DNA from: Clostridia bacterium
Lineage (GTDB): Bacteria > Bacillota > Clostridia > Christensenellales > Aristaeellaceae
Length of the DNA stretch: 38,139 nucleotides
Reading direction: 5' to 3'
NCBI GenBank assembly: GCA_017936375.1
Contig: JAGBFR010000057.1
Location: forward strand, 1-38,139
The notes beneath the pieces are model-generated. The model ran no database searches. It saw only the letters and a list, made by a program, of their open reading frames with translations, and was not told the DNA's origin. Of the stretch, positions 15,160-21,715 are shown piece after piece. Numbering within the stretch: the stretch's first letter is position 1; each line of letters starts with the position of its first letter. The position numbers were made by a program, and so were the translations under genes.

Positions 15160-15984
15160 ATGGAGCATAAGACATTCAACGCAGGCACGGGCGTCATCCA
15201 TTACGACATCAGCCGCCGCGGCGCGGACAGGCCGTGGCTCGTCTTTCTGCCGGGGCTGAGCGCCGACCACACGCTCTTTGACAAGCAAACGGCGTATTTC
15301 GCCGGGGAGGCCAATTGCCTGGTCTGGGATGCGCCGGCCCACGGTCGCTCTCGCCCCTTCCCGCTGACCTTCACCATGCGCGATCTGGCCGTGTATCTGC
15401 ACGGCATCCTTGAGGCGGAAGGCGTGTCCTCGCCCTTCCTCATCGGCCAGTCCCTTGGCGGCTACATTGCCCAGATCTATATAGCGCAGTACCCCGGCAG
15501 CGCTGCCGGCTTCATCTCCATCGACTCCTGCCCGCTGAGCCGGAAGTATTACACCCGCTGGGAGCTGGCGCTGCTCAAGCGGACAAAGGGGATGTACATG
15601 AGCATCCCGTGGAAGCTGCTGCTCGCATGGGGCATTGCGGGCACTTCGACCACAGCATACGGACGCGGACTCATGCGGCAGATGTGGACCTCCTACAGCA
15701 AGGAGGAATTCTGCAGCCTCGCCGACCATGGATACCGCATCCTTGCCGAAGCCGTCGAGGCGCAGCCGGAATACCCCATTGCCTGCCCCACGTTGCTGCT
15801 GTGCGGCGAGAAGGACGGCGCAGGATCGGCAAAGAGTTATAACCGCCGATGGACAAAGCAGGACGGTCATCCGCTGGTCTGGCTCAAAGGCGCAGGGCAC
15901 AACGCCAACACCGACGTACCCGACGAAGTCAACCGGCTGATCCAGAACTTCATTTGCCAAGCTTCAAAGGCCGCAGCACGCTGA
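15160..15984 (+). CDS. Alpha/beta-fold hydrolase
   Basis: Start at 15160 behind AGGAGG; the frame is open upstream but that part precedes the promoter. 274 residues, the usual size. Visible are the oxyanion region FLPGLSADHTLFDKQ, the nucleophile elbow GQSLGG, an acid in LCGEKDGAG and the catalytic His in KGAGHNAN. It lacks a signal peptide, so acts in the cytoplasm. The sequence does not separate esterase, peptidase and other activities. Divergent from the SdpI operon; it could share regulation with it, but its promoter lies outside the operator palindrome. Confidence 0.85.
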   Translation: MEHKTFNAGTGVIHYDISRRGADRPWLVFLPGLSADHTLFDKQTAYFAGEANCLVWDAPAHGRSRPFPLTFTMRDLAVYLHGILEAEGVSSPFLIGQSLGGYIAQIYIAQYPGSAAGFISIDSCPLSRKYYTRWELALLKRTKGMYMSIPWKLLLAWGIAGTSTTAYGRGLMRQMWTSYSKEEFCSLADHGYRILAEAVEAQPEYPIACPTLLLCGEKDGAGSAKSYNRRWTKQDGHPLVWLKGAGHNANTDVPDEVNRLIQNFICQASKAAAR

Positions 15985-15985
15985 G

Positions 15986-16040
15986 AACCTCATCCGTCAT
16001 TGCCTTCGGCAATGCCACCTTCCCCTCACAGGGGAAGGCT
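15986..16040. repeat. CTCATCCG/CTTCCCC intergenic repeat, short copy
   Basis: AACCTCATCCG, the hairpin CATTGCCTTCGGCAATG, then CACCTTCCCCTCACAGGGGAAGGCT. Starts 1 bp after the hydrolase stop codon. The hairpin-forming parts may also serve as a transcription end structure. Confidence 0.7.
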
Positions 16041-16150
16041 ATGGGGCAGCGGAACAGCAGACGCATCACAATCCCGTCGCTCATAGGCCTGCCTTGCACA
16101 ACAGACCTTCATATGATAAGATGAAGCCAGACCATCACGGGAGGGATACC

Positions 16151-16933
16151 ATGATCGACGGCCATATTCACATCGAGAGCGGCCCGTACACGCCGGAATG
16201 GATCGACCGGTTTGTGCAGCGCGCAGCTGAAACCCGGATGGACGAAATCTGGCTGCTGGAGCACTGCTACCGCTTTGCGGAGTTCGCGCCCATGTATGAA
16301 TCCGCGCGCGCGTACAGCGACTATAACCGCGCATGGTTTAATCGTCGGGCATGCACGGCAAGCCTTGAGGCCTACCTTTCGCTGATCCATCAGGTCAGGG
16401 AGAAGGCGTATCCCGTCCGCATCCGATTCGGCCTTGAGGTCTGCTACTTTAGGGGATATGAGTCCTTCGTCGCTCAGACCGCGAAGGGGCTGGGCCTTGA
16501 TTTCCTGCTGGGCAGCGTGCACTTTGTCGGCGGCTTTGCCTTCGACCACAGGCCCGAGCTCTGGGACGGCATGGACGTGGACAGCCTGTACCGCCAGTAC
16601 TTTGAGGACTCCATCGCCCTCGCGAAGAGCGGCGTCTTTGACGGGCTCGGTCATCCGGACACGATCAAGCTCTTCGGGCACAGGCCCTCCTTCCCCCTCA
16701 CCGGGTACTATGAGCGCCTCGCGCAGGCGCTGTCCGAGAGCAAGATGTACGCCGACCTGAACAGCGGCGCGGCGAGGCGTTATCCCGAGACCGCTTCGCT
16801 GGGCATGGAGGACGAGCTGCTGCGCATCCTGAAAGCGCATCATGTGCGGCTCATCACCTCCTCCGACGCGCACTGCCCCGAGGACGTCGGGCACAGAATC
16901 GCGGAGCTGACCCGCCTCGCAGAAAGCGAGTGA
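16151..16933 (+). CDS. PHP-domain phosphatase, histidinol-phosphatase-like
   Basis: Start at 16151 behind GGGAGGG; 260 residues. The PHP metal-site motifs appear in order: DGHIHIE (residues 3-9), LEHCYRF, FGLEVCYF, GSVHFV, GLGHPDTIKLFG and SSDAHCPEDVG. Members of this branch are trinuclear-metal phosphoesterases; HisK-type histidinol phosphatase is the best-known activity. No other his gene is near, so the physiological substrate is open. A weak promoter could be TTGCAC (16094) with TAAGAT (16117), 17-bp spacing. It converges on aspS with a shared terminator. Confidence 0.82.
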   Translation: MIDGHIHIESGPYTPEWIDRFVQRAAETRMDEIWLLEHCYRFAEFAPMYESARAYSDYNRAWFNRRACTASLEAYLSLIHQVREKAYPVRIRFGLEVCYFRGYESFVAQTAKGLGLDFLLGSVHFVGGFAFDHRPELWDGMDVDSLYRQYFEDSIALAKSGVFDGLGHPDTIKLFGHRPSFPLTGYYERLAQALSESKMYADLNSGAARRYPETASLGMEDELLRILKAHHVRLITSSDAHCPEDVGHRIAELTRLAESE

Positions 16934-16962
16934 GCGGGCCGCGCGATTGATAAGCAAAAGAA

Positions 16963-16999
16963 AAAGCCGGACTGCGCGAAACAGTCCGGCTTTTTTTAT
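16963..16999. terminator. Bidirectional terminator between the PHP gene and aspS
   Basis: The stem AAAGCCGGACT/AGTCCGGCTTT has T runs on both strands (TTTTTTTATA on plus, TTTTTCTTTT on minus), fitting the two converging genes. Confidence 0.88.
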
Positions 17000-17006
17000 A
17001 ACAGCA

Positions 17007-18317
17007 TTACGGGGTGAGGCGGGTCGGGCCGCGGAAGATGAACATGGCCTCCTTAATCGCCATGCCCAGCAGGAGCATGGTCAGGCGGTCGATGCCCAGG
17101 CCGAAGCCGCCGTGCGGCGGGCAGCCGTACTTGAAGAACTCGGTGTAGAACTTGACGTCCTCGTCAAGGCCCTTCTCCTTCGCCTGCGCGCAAAGCACGT
17201 CATAGCGATGCTCGCGCTGGGCACCGGTGGTGATCTCCACGCCGCGCCAGATCAGGTCATAGCCCTGCGGTATGCCCTGCTCGTCGCGCATGTGGTAGAA
17301 GGCGCGCTTCTCCGCGCTGAAGTCGGTGACGAAGAGGAACTCGTGGCCGAACTTCTTCTTGACCAGATCGTAGGACAGGTGCTCCGCCTCGGTGGTCAGG
17401 TCGCCCTTCTCCTCCTCCGGCACCTTGTAGCCAAACTCCTTCTCCAGCTCGTCATACAGCTCGGAGAGCTTCATGACCGGGAAGGGCAGGGTCGGCACCT
17501 CCAGCGGCGTGCCGAACATCTCCTCAAGCTCCTTGCCGTAGGCCTCCTTGACCTTGCCAAGGGCATAGGTCAGCAGCTCGGCCTCCAGCTGCATCACGTC
17601 GTGGAAGGACTCGATGAAGCTGAACTCCAGGTCGAAGCCGGAGAACTCGGTGGTGTGCTTGCTGGTGAAGCTCTTCTCCGCGCGGAAGACCGGGCCCACC
17701 TCGAAGATGCGCTCAAAGCCGGAGGCCATGGCCATCTGCTTATAGAACTGCGGGCTCTGCGCGAGATACGCGTTGCGGTCGAAGTACTTGACCTCGAAGA
17801 CGTCCGCGCCGGACTCGGAGGCCGCGCCGATCAGCTTCGGGGTGTGGATCTCCATGAAGTTCTTCTGGAGCAGATACTCGCGCATGGAGGCGACGAGCAG
17901 CGTCTGCACCTTGAAGAGCATCTGGTTCTTATCGGTGCGCAGGTCGACCCAGCGGTAGTCGATGCGCTGGTCGATGGAGGAGCGCTCGTGGCCCTTGCGC
18001 GCCTCGCGGTCGATCGGCAGCGGGGCCGCGATGGACTCGACGATAATCTGCTTGGGGTAGATCTCCACGCCGCCGAGCTTGACATACTCGCTCTCCACAG
18101 CCTTGCCGATGACGGTGATGACAGAGTCCGGGGTCAGGGAGTTAACCGCAGCGTCAAGCTCCGGATCCTCGTTCTTTTCCACGGTGATCTGCACCCTGCC
18201 GGTGATATCCTTGAGCACGATGAAGGCCATCTTGCTCTTATTGCGAATGGTATCCACGAAGCCGCAGACCTTGATCTGCTCCGCGCCGCGGACGTTGGCC
18301 GCATACGTTCTTTCCAT
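17007..18317 (-). CDS. aspS: Aspartate--tRNA ligase, archaeal/eukaryotic (probably non-discriminating) type
   Basis: Start chosen at 18317 (MERTYAANVRG, GGAGGG 7 bp upstream); 436 residues. An OB-fold anticodon domain (VCGFVDTIRNKSKMAFIVLK) leads to a class II core with motif 2 region FEVGPVFRAEKSFTSKHTTE and motif 3 GFGLGIDRLTMLLLGM, ending RGPTRLTP. The length and absence of the large bacterial GAD insertion place it in the archaeal/eukaryotic AspRS branch; bacterial AspRS is about 590 residues. In Bacteria this type often also charges tRNA-Asn with Asp, to be corrected by GatCAB, but discrimination cannot be settled from sequence alone. The gene has its own promoter. Confidence 0.9.
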   Translation of the reverse strand: MERTYAANVRGAEQIKVCGFVDTIRNKSKMAFIVLKDITGRVQITVEKNEDPELDAAVNSLTPDSVITVIGKAVESEYVKLGGVEIYPKQIIVESIAAPLPIDREARKGHERSSIDQRIDYRWVDLRTDKNQMLFKVQTLLVASMREYLLQKNFMEIHTPKLIGAASESGADVFEVKYFDRNAYLAQSPQFYKQMAMASGFERIFEVGPVFRAEKSFTSKHTTEFSGFDLEFSFIESFHDVMQLEAELLTYALGKVKEAYGKELEEMFGTPLEVPTLPFPVMKLSELYDELEKEFGYKVPEEEKGDLTTEAEHLSYDLVKKKFGHEFLFVTDFSAEKRAFYHMRDEQGIPQGYDLIWRGVEITTGAQREHRYDVLCAQAKEKGLDEDVKFYTEFFKYGCPPHGGFGLGIDRLTMLLLGMAIKEAMFIFRGPTRLTP

Positions 18318-18355
18318 ACTGATTCCCTCCATCAATAAAGGTTCATACAGAGTTT

Positions 18356-18383
18356 ATTATACCTGCATTTTCCGGCAAATCAA
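18356..18383 (-). promoter_or_regulatory. Promoter of aspS
   Basis: On the minus strand TTGATT (18383-18378), 16 bp, TATAAT (18361-18356), about 39 bp before the ATG. Confidence 0.75.
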
Positions 18384-18428
18384 GCCCCCCGCGCGGATTT
18401 TTCCGCAAAAGCGGCACTTTCTATGTGG

Positions 18429-18457
18429 TTGACTTTCCCTTTTTCGCATAGTATAAT
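18429..18457 (+). promoter_or_regulatory. Promoter of tRNA-Arg
   Basis: TTGACT (18429-18434), 17 bp, TATAAT (18452-18457), 14 bp before the mature tRNA 5' end. Confidence 0.85.
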
Positions 18458-18470
18458 AGCAGATGCGCAT

Positions 18471-18547
18471 GTACCCGTAGCTCAGTTGGATAGAGCGTCA
18501 GACTCCGACTCTGAAGGCCGGGGGTTCGAATCCCTTCGGGTACGCCA
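18471..18547 (+). tRNA. tRNA-Arg (CCG), integration target
   Basis: Acceptor GTACCCG/CGGGTAC, D stem GCTC/GAGC, anticodon stem TCAGA/TCTGA with loop CTCCGAC (anticodon CCG), T arm GGGGG-TTCGAAT-CCCTT, discriminator G and encoded CCA. The 45 bp from the anticodon loop to CCA recur exactly at 27247-27291, so the integrated element restored the full gene. Confidence 0.97.
18503..18547. repeat. attL core (45-bp direct repeat)
   Basis: Runs from the anticodon loop to CCA of tRNA-Arg and is identical to 27247-27291. Flanking bases differ on both sides (A/T before, T/A after), so 45 bp is the full identity block. Confidence 0.95.
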
Positions 18548-18550
18548 TAA

Positions 18551-18594
18551 GAAAAGCCTTGATTTTATTAGAAAATCTCGGCTTTTTCTTTTAT
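18551..18594 (+). terminator. Terminator after tRNA-Arg, element-borne
   Basis: AAAAGCC-TT-GATTTT pairs with AAAATC-TC-GGCTTTT, followed by T's. It lies inside the element and now ends tRNA-Arg transcription; the original host terminator was displaced to 27292. Confidence 0.85.
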
Positions 18595-18619
18595 GCTTTT
18601 ATTACTCTAATTTCGCATT

Positions 18620-18641
18620 TGGGTACTATTCTGGGTACTAT
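18620..18641. promoter_or_regulatory. Left integrase arm-type sites (two copies)
   Basis: TGGGTACTAT at 18620-18629 and 18632-18641, 12 bp apart, in the same orientation as the three copies at 27109-27142. Direct repeats near both ends of a tyrosine-integrase element are typical arm-binding sites. Confidence 0.75.
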
Positions 18642-18690
18642 ACGTTCCAAATTCTGCATACCGAAGCGGTAATAATTCCGCATAAAACGA

Positions 18691-18715
18691 GAAAAACCGC
18701 CCTGTTTGGGCGGCT
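18691..18715 (-). terminator. Terminator of the ArdC module
   Basis: On the minus strand AGCCGCCC-AAACA-GGGCGGTTTTTC. It ends the leftward unit that begins at about 20724. Confidence 0.8.
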
Positions 18716-18778
18716 CTTAATCGGTCAATTTCAGGTGTTCACAATCGTTATTTCAGTGGTAGTGACCTTGTTAGCCAG

Positions 18779-18976
18779 TCAGACGACATCGGTTCTACAA
18801 CTGCTGCGTACTCCTCCTTTCTGTTTGGGTTCTGGACGCTTATAGTCGGCGAGAAATAGCGGCAGTACCTGCATGATTTTTCTCTTATGCTTCATCCTCA
18901 TGATATCTTCCGCAAGCAATTCGATGTTTGTCACCTGCTTCAGCTGGGTGTGGCTATGCTTCTGCGCCTCAATCAT
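18779..18976 (-). CDS. Hypothetical small protein, last gene of ArdC module
   Basis: Start chosen at 18976 (MIEAQKHSHTQLKQ), where ATG overlaps the end of the upstream gene by 8 bp and GGGGAGGCG stands before it; 65 residues. Basic and partly helical (LAEDIMRMKHKRKIMQVLPL), with no membrane segment. I do not recognise it. The coupling argues that it is translated; composition alone is weak evidence. Confidence 0.5.
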   Translation of the reverse strand: MIEAQKHSHTQLKQVTNIELLAEDIMRMKHKRKIMQVLPLFLADYKRPEPKQKGGVRSSCRTDVV

Positions 18977-19115
18977 CCTGTTCGCCTCCCCTCTGCTCGT
19001 CGCCAGTGGTGTAGGCTGTTCTGAAGATTGGAGCGAGTACGTGCAGGCAAGCCATAACGACATGAGGATTGCTGCAGGAATTGATGAAGCAGTTGAATTT
19101 CTCGTTGTTGGTCAT
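18969..19115 (-). CDS. Hypothetical 48-residue protein
   Basis: MTNNEKFNCFINSC then a short hydrophobic run HVVMACLHVLAPIF and an acidic tail GDEQRGGEQDD. GGGAGG lies 10 bp before its ATG, which overlaps the stop of the preceding tiny gene (ATGA). Three Cys residues and one hydrophobic helix are visible; could be a small membrane-associated or binding protein. Family unknown. Confidence 0.55.
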   Translation of the reverse strand: MTNNEKFNCFINSCSNPHVVMACLHVLAPIFRTAYTTGDEQRGGEQDD

Positions 19116-19270
19116 GCGGTCGTCCTCCCTTCCTTCTGTTGCTGGGAGTAACGGTTGTTGAGAATTGCCCACACTTTGTGGATCGTCGTAGGGTCGTCGA
19201 CGACATTAAGCATCTGGGCAATAGCCTTCTTCTGTGCTGCGGAGACCTCCGCGAGGGTGACGTTGTTCAT
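19112..19270 (-). CDS. Hypothetical 52-residue protein downstream of ArdC
   Basis: MNNVTLAEVSAAQKKAIAQM, then LNVVDDPTTIHKVWAILNNR, ending in a charged tail. GGAGGAAG is 7-8 bp upstream; the stop shares ATGA with the next start. Predicted all-helical and soluble. It begins 62 bp after the ardC stop. Antirestriction operons often carry such tiny accessory proteins, but I do not recognise a family. Confidence 0.6.
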   Translation of the reverse strand: MNNVTLAEVSAAQKKAIAQMLNVVDDPTTIHKVWAILNNRYSQQQKEGRTTA

Positions 19271-19331
19271 AGAATCTTCCTCCTATCAGTTCAGGGAGGC
19301 CGCTCTTGGCGGCGCTCCCGGTGTGCTGGGG

Positions 19332-20168
19332 TTACTGGTTGAGGATCAGGTTGCAAGCCTTCTCGGCCTGTCCTGCGGCGCTGACGATCAGGCGGCGGTC
19401 ATCCTTCAGAGCCTTAAGCCAGCTCTGGATGTAGGCCGCGGAGTTGCGGAAGCTGCTGGAGGTTTCAAGGCCAGCGTGGTTGACCAGCGCAGCGGCGCCG
19501 ATCTCGGCCACAAGCTCCTCTTTGCTGTATTCTTCAGATCCGAAGCAAGCAACCTTGGTCAGGCGGTTGAGGCGGCTTGTGTGGCCAGTGCTGTGGGTCA
19601 GCTCATGGAAGGCCGTGCTGTAGTACTCGGCCAGCTCCTTGAACTGCTCCAGAAGCGGAAGCGTTACAGTGTCGGTGCTCGGCCTGTAGAAAGCCCGGTC
19701 ACCTTCCTGATGGATCAGCTTGACGCCGGATCTGTTCAGATAGTCGGTGATGATCGCGCCGGCCGCCTCGTCAGGCTGGAGGCTCTGCGCGGCTGCGGTA
19801 GTGTCGTGCTGGGGCTTGAGGCCTTCGCAATCGTCGATGTGGAACACATTGAAGTACTTCAGGAACGGGATCTTCTTGACTTCGCTGGGGTTCTCTTCGT
19901 CTTCCTTCTCAATCCACTTCCAGAATACAACCATCTGAGCCTTCGCGCCTTTGCGGATATTGCCGCCTTCCTTCTGGATCTGGGAGAACGTTGCGTACTC
20001 GCCGGGTCTGCCCAGTATCATCTGGTTCAGAAGGCTGTACGGCTTCCCGGTGCTACGGCTGATCGCACAGGCCTTGCCGCTGATGATCCACGGCTTATGC
20101 CACGGGATGACGCCTTGCTCAAGCTGGGCGAAGATCCTGTCTGTGACTTCCTGATAAACGTCCTTCAT
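19332..20168 (-). CDS. ArdC-like antirestriction protein
   Basis: 278 residues, start at 20168 behind GGAGG. The N-terminal half (about residues 1-125) matches the ArdC N-terminal ssDNA-binding domain: VYQEVTDRIFAQLEQGVIPW, ISRSTGKPYSLLNQMIL, GEYATFSQIQKEGG, KGAKAQMVVFWKW. The C-terminal half is a zincin-like metallopeptidase with HELTHSTGH (His188, Glu189, His192) and a downstream EELVAEIGAAAL glutamate. ArdC proteins ride on plasmids and ICEs, bind single-stranded DNA and shield entering DNA from restriction enzymes; relatives also occur on phages. It is the main gene of the leftward module driven from 20730-20758. Confidence 0.92.
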   Translation of the reverse strand: MKDVYQEVTDRIFAQLEQGVIPWHKPWIISGKACAISRSTGKPYSLLNQMILGRPGEYATFSQIQKEGGNIRKGAKAQMVVFWKWIEKEDEENPSEVKKIPFLKYFNVFHIDDCEGLKPQHDTTAAAQSLQPDEAAGAIITDYLNRSGVKLIHQEGDRAFYRPSTDTVTLPLLEQFKELAEYYSTAFHELTHSTGHTSRLNRLTKVACFGSEEYSKEELVAEIGAAALVNHAGLETSSSFRNSAAYIQSWLKALKDDRRLIVSAAGQAEKACNLILNQ

Positions 20169-20217
20169 TGGTGTTCCTCCTCTTGTAGAGGGCTGCCCCT
20201 TGTGCTATACTTGAGGC

Positions 20218-20281
20218 AGCCTCTCCGGGTCTTGGCGGGTCTGGGTGGCGGTTGAGACGCTCTGCAAAGCGTCTCTTTTTT
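20218..20281 (+). ncRNA. Candidate small antisense RNA in the ardC leader
   Basis: TTGTAG (20183-20188), 17 bp, TATACT (20206-20211) could start a transcript near 20218. It would stop at the hairpin GAGACGC-TCTGCAAA-GCGTCTC with six T's (20254-20281). The T run is only on the plus strand, where no protein gene ends. The RNA, about 64 nt, would be antisense to the transcript just upstream of ardC. Confidence 0.4.
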
Positions 20282-20603
20282 ATGCGGCGTTGCGGGCAGC
20301 GTACTTACACAGGCCGCAGGTCTTACCGTCCATCGTCGCGACACCGTTTGCATCGCAGGACAGGAGCAGCGCAGCGCGGAGCGTGTCGTGCTTGTGCTGG
20401 TCATGGATGCTGGCGAGGCCGGAGCGAATGAGCTTCATCAGGTAGGCGCTGATGCTGGCTCGGTTGTCTTCCATGCGGAAGGTATAGAGCTTGCCGCCCT
20501 TGGCCTCTGCCCATGCGATCTTGAGCGCCGTGCAGAGCGTGTGCCCCTTCTCGCGTCGGATCTGCCAGGCGTGGCGCATGATCTGCTGGAGGTTGTACTT
20601 CAT
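20280..20603 (-). CDS. Hypothetical 107-residue protein, first gene of ArdC module
   Basis: Start chosen at ATG 20603 with AAAGGAG upstream (an in-frame GTG precedes it by one codon). The N-terminus QQIMRHAWQIRREKGHTLCT followed by ALKIAWAEAK is a pattern I have seen in small proteins of clostridial phages and conjugative elements. The C-terminus has CKYA and a CGLC-type Cys pair that could hold a metal. No function known. It is first after the promoter overlapped by TTGCGCAA palindromes. Confidence 0.7.
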   Translation of the reverse strand: MKYNLQQIMRHAWQIRREKGHTLCTALKIAWAEAKGGKLYTFRMEDNRASISAYLMKLIRSGLASIHDQHKHDTLRAALLLSCDANGVATMDGKTCGLCKYAARNAA

Positions 20604-20729
20604 CACGTGTTCTCCTTTCTATTAGCTCAGAGAATCGCGCCCCAGCTCGTGCCCTTGCCCCTATGCGGCGATGTGCGCGGCTGGCGTCTCACTCATAGCA
20701 CCGGGGCGCTTCTCTCTTGATCTGAACAT

Positions 20730-20758
20730 AGTATAGACTATTTGCGCAAATATATCAA
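20730..20758 (-). promoter_or_regulatory. Promoter of the leftward ArdC module
   Basis: On the minus strand TTGATA (20758-20753), 17 bp, TATACT (20735-20730). The spacer is almost filled by the 14-bp palindrome TATTTGCGCAAATA (20739-20752), so a bound repressor would exclude RNA polymerase. Confidence 0.8.
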
Positions 20759-20815
20759 CGGTGAGAATGCACAATATTTACGCAAATATATTGCGCAACA
20801 TGTATATTTGCGCAA
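20739..20815. promoter_or_regulatory. Operator array of TTGCGCAA palindromes
   Basis: Four copies between the divergent genes: TATTTGCGCAAATA (20739-20752), TATTTACGCAAATA (20775-20788, one change), TTGCGCAA at 20791-20798 and TTGCGCAA at 20808-20815. The first lies in the leftward promoter spacer; the last supplies the -35 box of the rightward promoter. Likely bound by the ribbon-helix-helix protein encoded next to it. Confidence 0.75.
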
Positions 20816-20836
20816 GTAGATGTATTCCGCTATAAT
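20808..20836 (+). promoter_or_regulatory. Promoter of the ribbon-helix-helix gene
   Basis: TTGCGC (20808-20813), 17 bp, TATAAT (20831-20836). The -35 box is half of an operator palindrome, suggesting autoregulation. Confidence 0.75.
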
Positions 20837-20860
20837 AGAAGAAGAAAGGAGCGCGAGTAA

Positions 20861-21088
20861 ATGGTAGTATCTAAAGCACAGCAGAAGGCCGTTAATAGCT
20901 ACATCTCCCGTAACTATGATAGAATCAATCTGACTGTTCCCAAAGGACAGAAGGCAGCTATAGACGCTCACGCAAAGGGCAAGGGACTTTCTACCAATGC
21001 CCTTCTGAATGAGCTTCTGCGCGCAGATATGGGTGTATCAGAGGAAAATTGGAAGGTCAAGAGTTCCAGCGGTACGGACGAAGAGTAA
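20861..21088 (+). CDS. Ribbon-helix-helix (Arc/MetJ-type) regulator
   Basis: 75 residues, start at 20861 behind GAAAGGAG. The core YDRINLTVPKGQKAAIDAHA, KGLSTNALLNELLRADMG has the strand (INLTVPKG) and two helices of Arc/CopG-type proteins, which bind palindromic DNA as dimers or tetramers. It is preceded by the TTGCGCAA array and diverges from the ArdC module, so it is probably the repressor of both. No toxin partner follows: a terminator starts 14 bp after the stop. Confidence 0.8.
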   Translation: MVVSKAQQKAVNSYISRNYDRINLTVPKGQKAAIDAHAKGKGLSTNALLNELLRADMGVSEENWKVKSSSGTDEE

Positions 21089-21101
21089 CCACAACCAATA
21101 A

Positions 21102-21132
21102 AGAAGGGGCAGTGCAACAGCTGTCCCTTTTC
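21102..21132 (+). terminator. Terminator of the ribbon-helix-helix gene
   Basis: AAGGGGCAG pairs with CTGTCCCTTTT (with a G-T pair), followed by a short T run. Spaced 14 bp from the stop codon. Confidence 0.7.
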
Positions 21133-21420
21133 ATATGCACTTGCAGAGGATCGACTGCAGCCGGATGCCGAAGTTTCAATGCGCATCATATGCACATACT
21201 CCACCATTGTTAGCATGTCCAACAATGTGCATCCTTAATCAGAAGATACTCTTTCTTTTTTCTATTCTATTCTCTTGATGTACCTGGCAGAAAATCAAAA
21301 ATCCGCAGAGGAACGGCACGCCATTACCCGGAATTGACCACCGGACGAGAGCGCTAAACCCCCACGCCTATATACTTCGACGCGCGAGACTGAGCATATC
21401 CCCCCGGGGTGGTGAGGAAA
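21133..21420. other. Non-coding stretch within the element
   Basis: No convincing gene on either strand. It holds TTGTTAGCATGTCCAACAA (21207-21225), a short imperfect inverted repeat, a pyrimidine-rich run near 21250-21280, and CCCCCCGGGG at 21401-21410. No promoter is clear. It lies between the converging ends of two regulatory units of the element and may hold an origin or packaging-type site, but nothing proves that. Confidence 0.4.
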
Positions 21421-21588
21421 ATGAAAACCGTAGAAAAAGCCAAAGCAGAATTACAAGCTATGTATCTGAATTTGAGACGGTATATGCTAAGAAAAGCATT
21501 CTTGCTTTGTGTGCATCATTTGGGCGGCAAGCAAAAGAATATCCAGGCAAAACCAAGCTATTCACGTTGCAATTTTTGCAGCGCATAA
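21421..21588 (+). CDS. Doubtful small ORF, 55 residues
   Basis: MKTVEKAKAELQAMYLNLRR then YMLRKAFLLCVHHLGGKQ, with GGTGAGG before the ATG and the GC-rich CCCCCCGGGG just upstream. Basic and helical; no family recognised and no promoter seen. It is the only plausible gene in this 600-bp gap. Confidence 0.3.
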   Translation: MKTVEKAKAELQAMYLNLRRYMLRKAFLLCVHHLGGKQKNIQAKPSYSRCNFCSA

Positions 21589-21683
21589 CCCCCCCTGGAC
21601 ACATGCATGCAGGTACTTGTTTGGCAGGTATCCGCTGCACACATCGACGCGGGAGAGAGCTCAATCCCCTCCCCCTTGCATAA

Positions 21684-21715
21684 AGAGAAGGCCGATCAAT
21701 CCGTCGGCCTTCTCT
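21684..21715 (-). terminator. Hairpin ending the replication operon
   Basis: Perfect 12-bp stem AGAGAAGGCCGA/TCGGCCTTCTCT around 8 nt, abutting the stop codon of the sigma-like gene. Only a weak T tract (TTTATG) follows on the minus strand. Confidence 0.65.

Noticed and set aside
18423-18845. 140-residue plus-strand reading frame over tRNA-Arg
   Set aside because: It reads through the tRNA gene, its terminator and the attachment region, and has no ribosome site.
18779-19221. Other overlapping minus-strand frames (82 and 94 residues) in the tiny-gene cluster
   Set aside because: The extended versions lack ribosome sites and low-complexity Arg/Ser/Gln content suggests shadows; the shorter coupled genes with GGAGG sites explain the region better.
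19155-20255. 366-residue plus-strand frame opposite ardC
   Set aside because: Shadow of the ArdC gene; its sequence shows no domain, while the minus strand has clear ArdC motifs and ribosome site.
20254-20281. Hairpin as terminator of the 107-residue minus-strand gene
   Set aside because: The T run follows the hairpin only on the plus strand. For the minus strand it would be preceded by A's, so it cannot end that gene by the standard mechanism.
20861-21088. Antitoxin of a toxin-antitoxin pair
   Set aside because: The protein has the ribbon-helix-helix type found in antitoxins, but a terminator follows 14 bp after its stop and no toxin-like gene is coupled to it.
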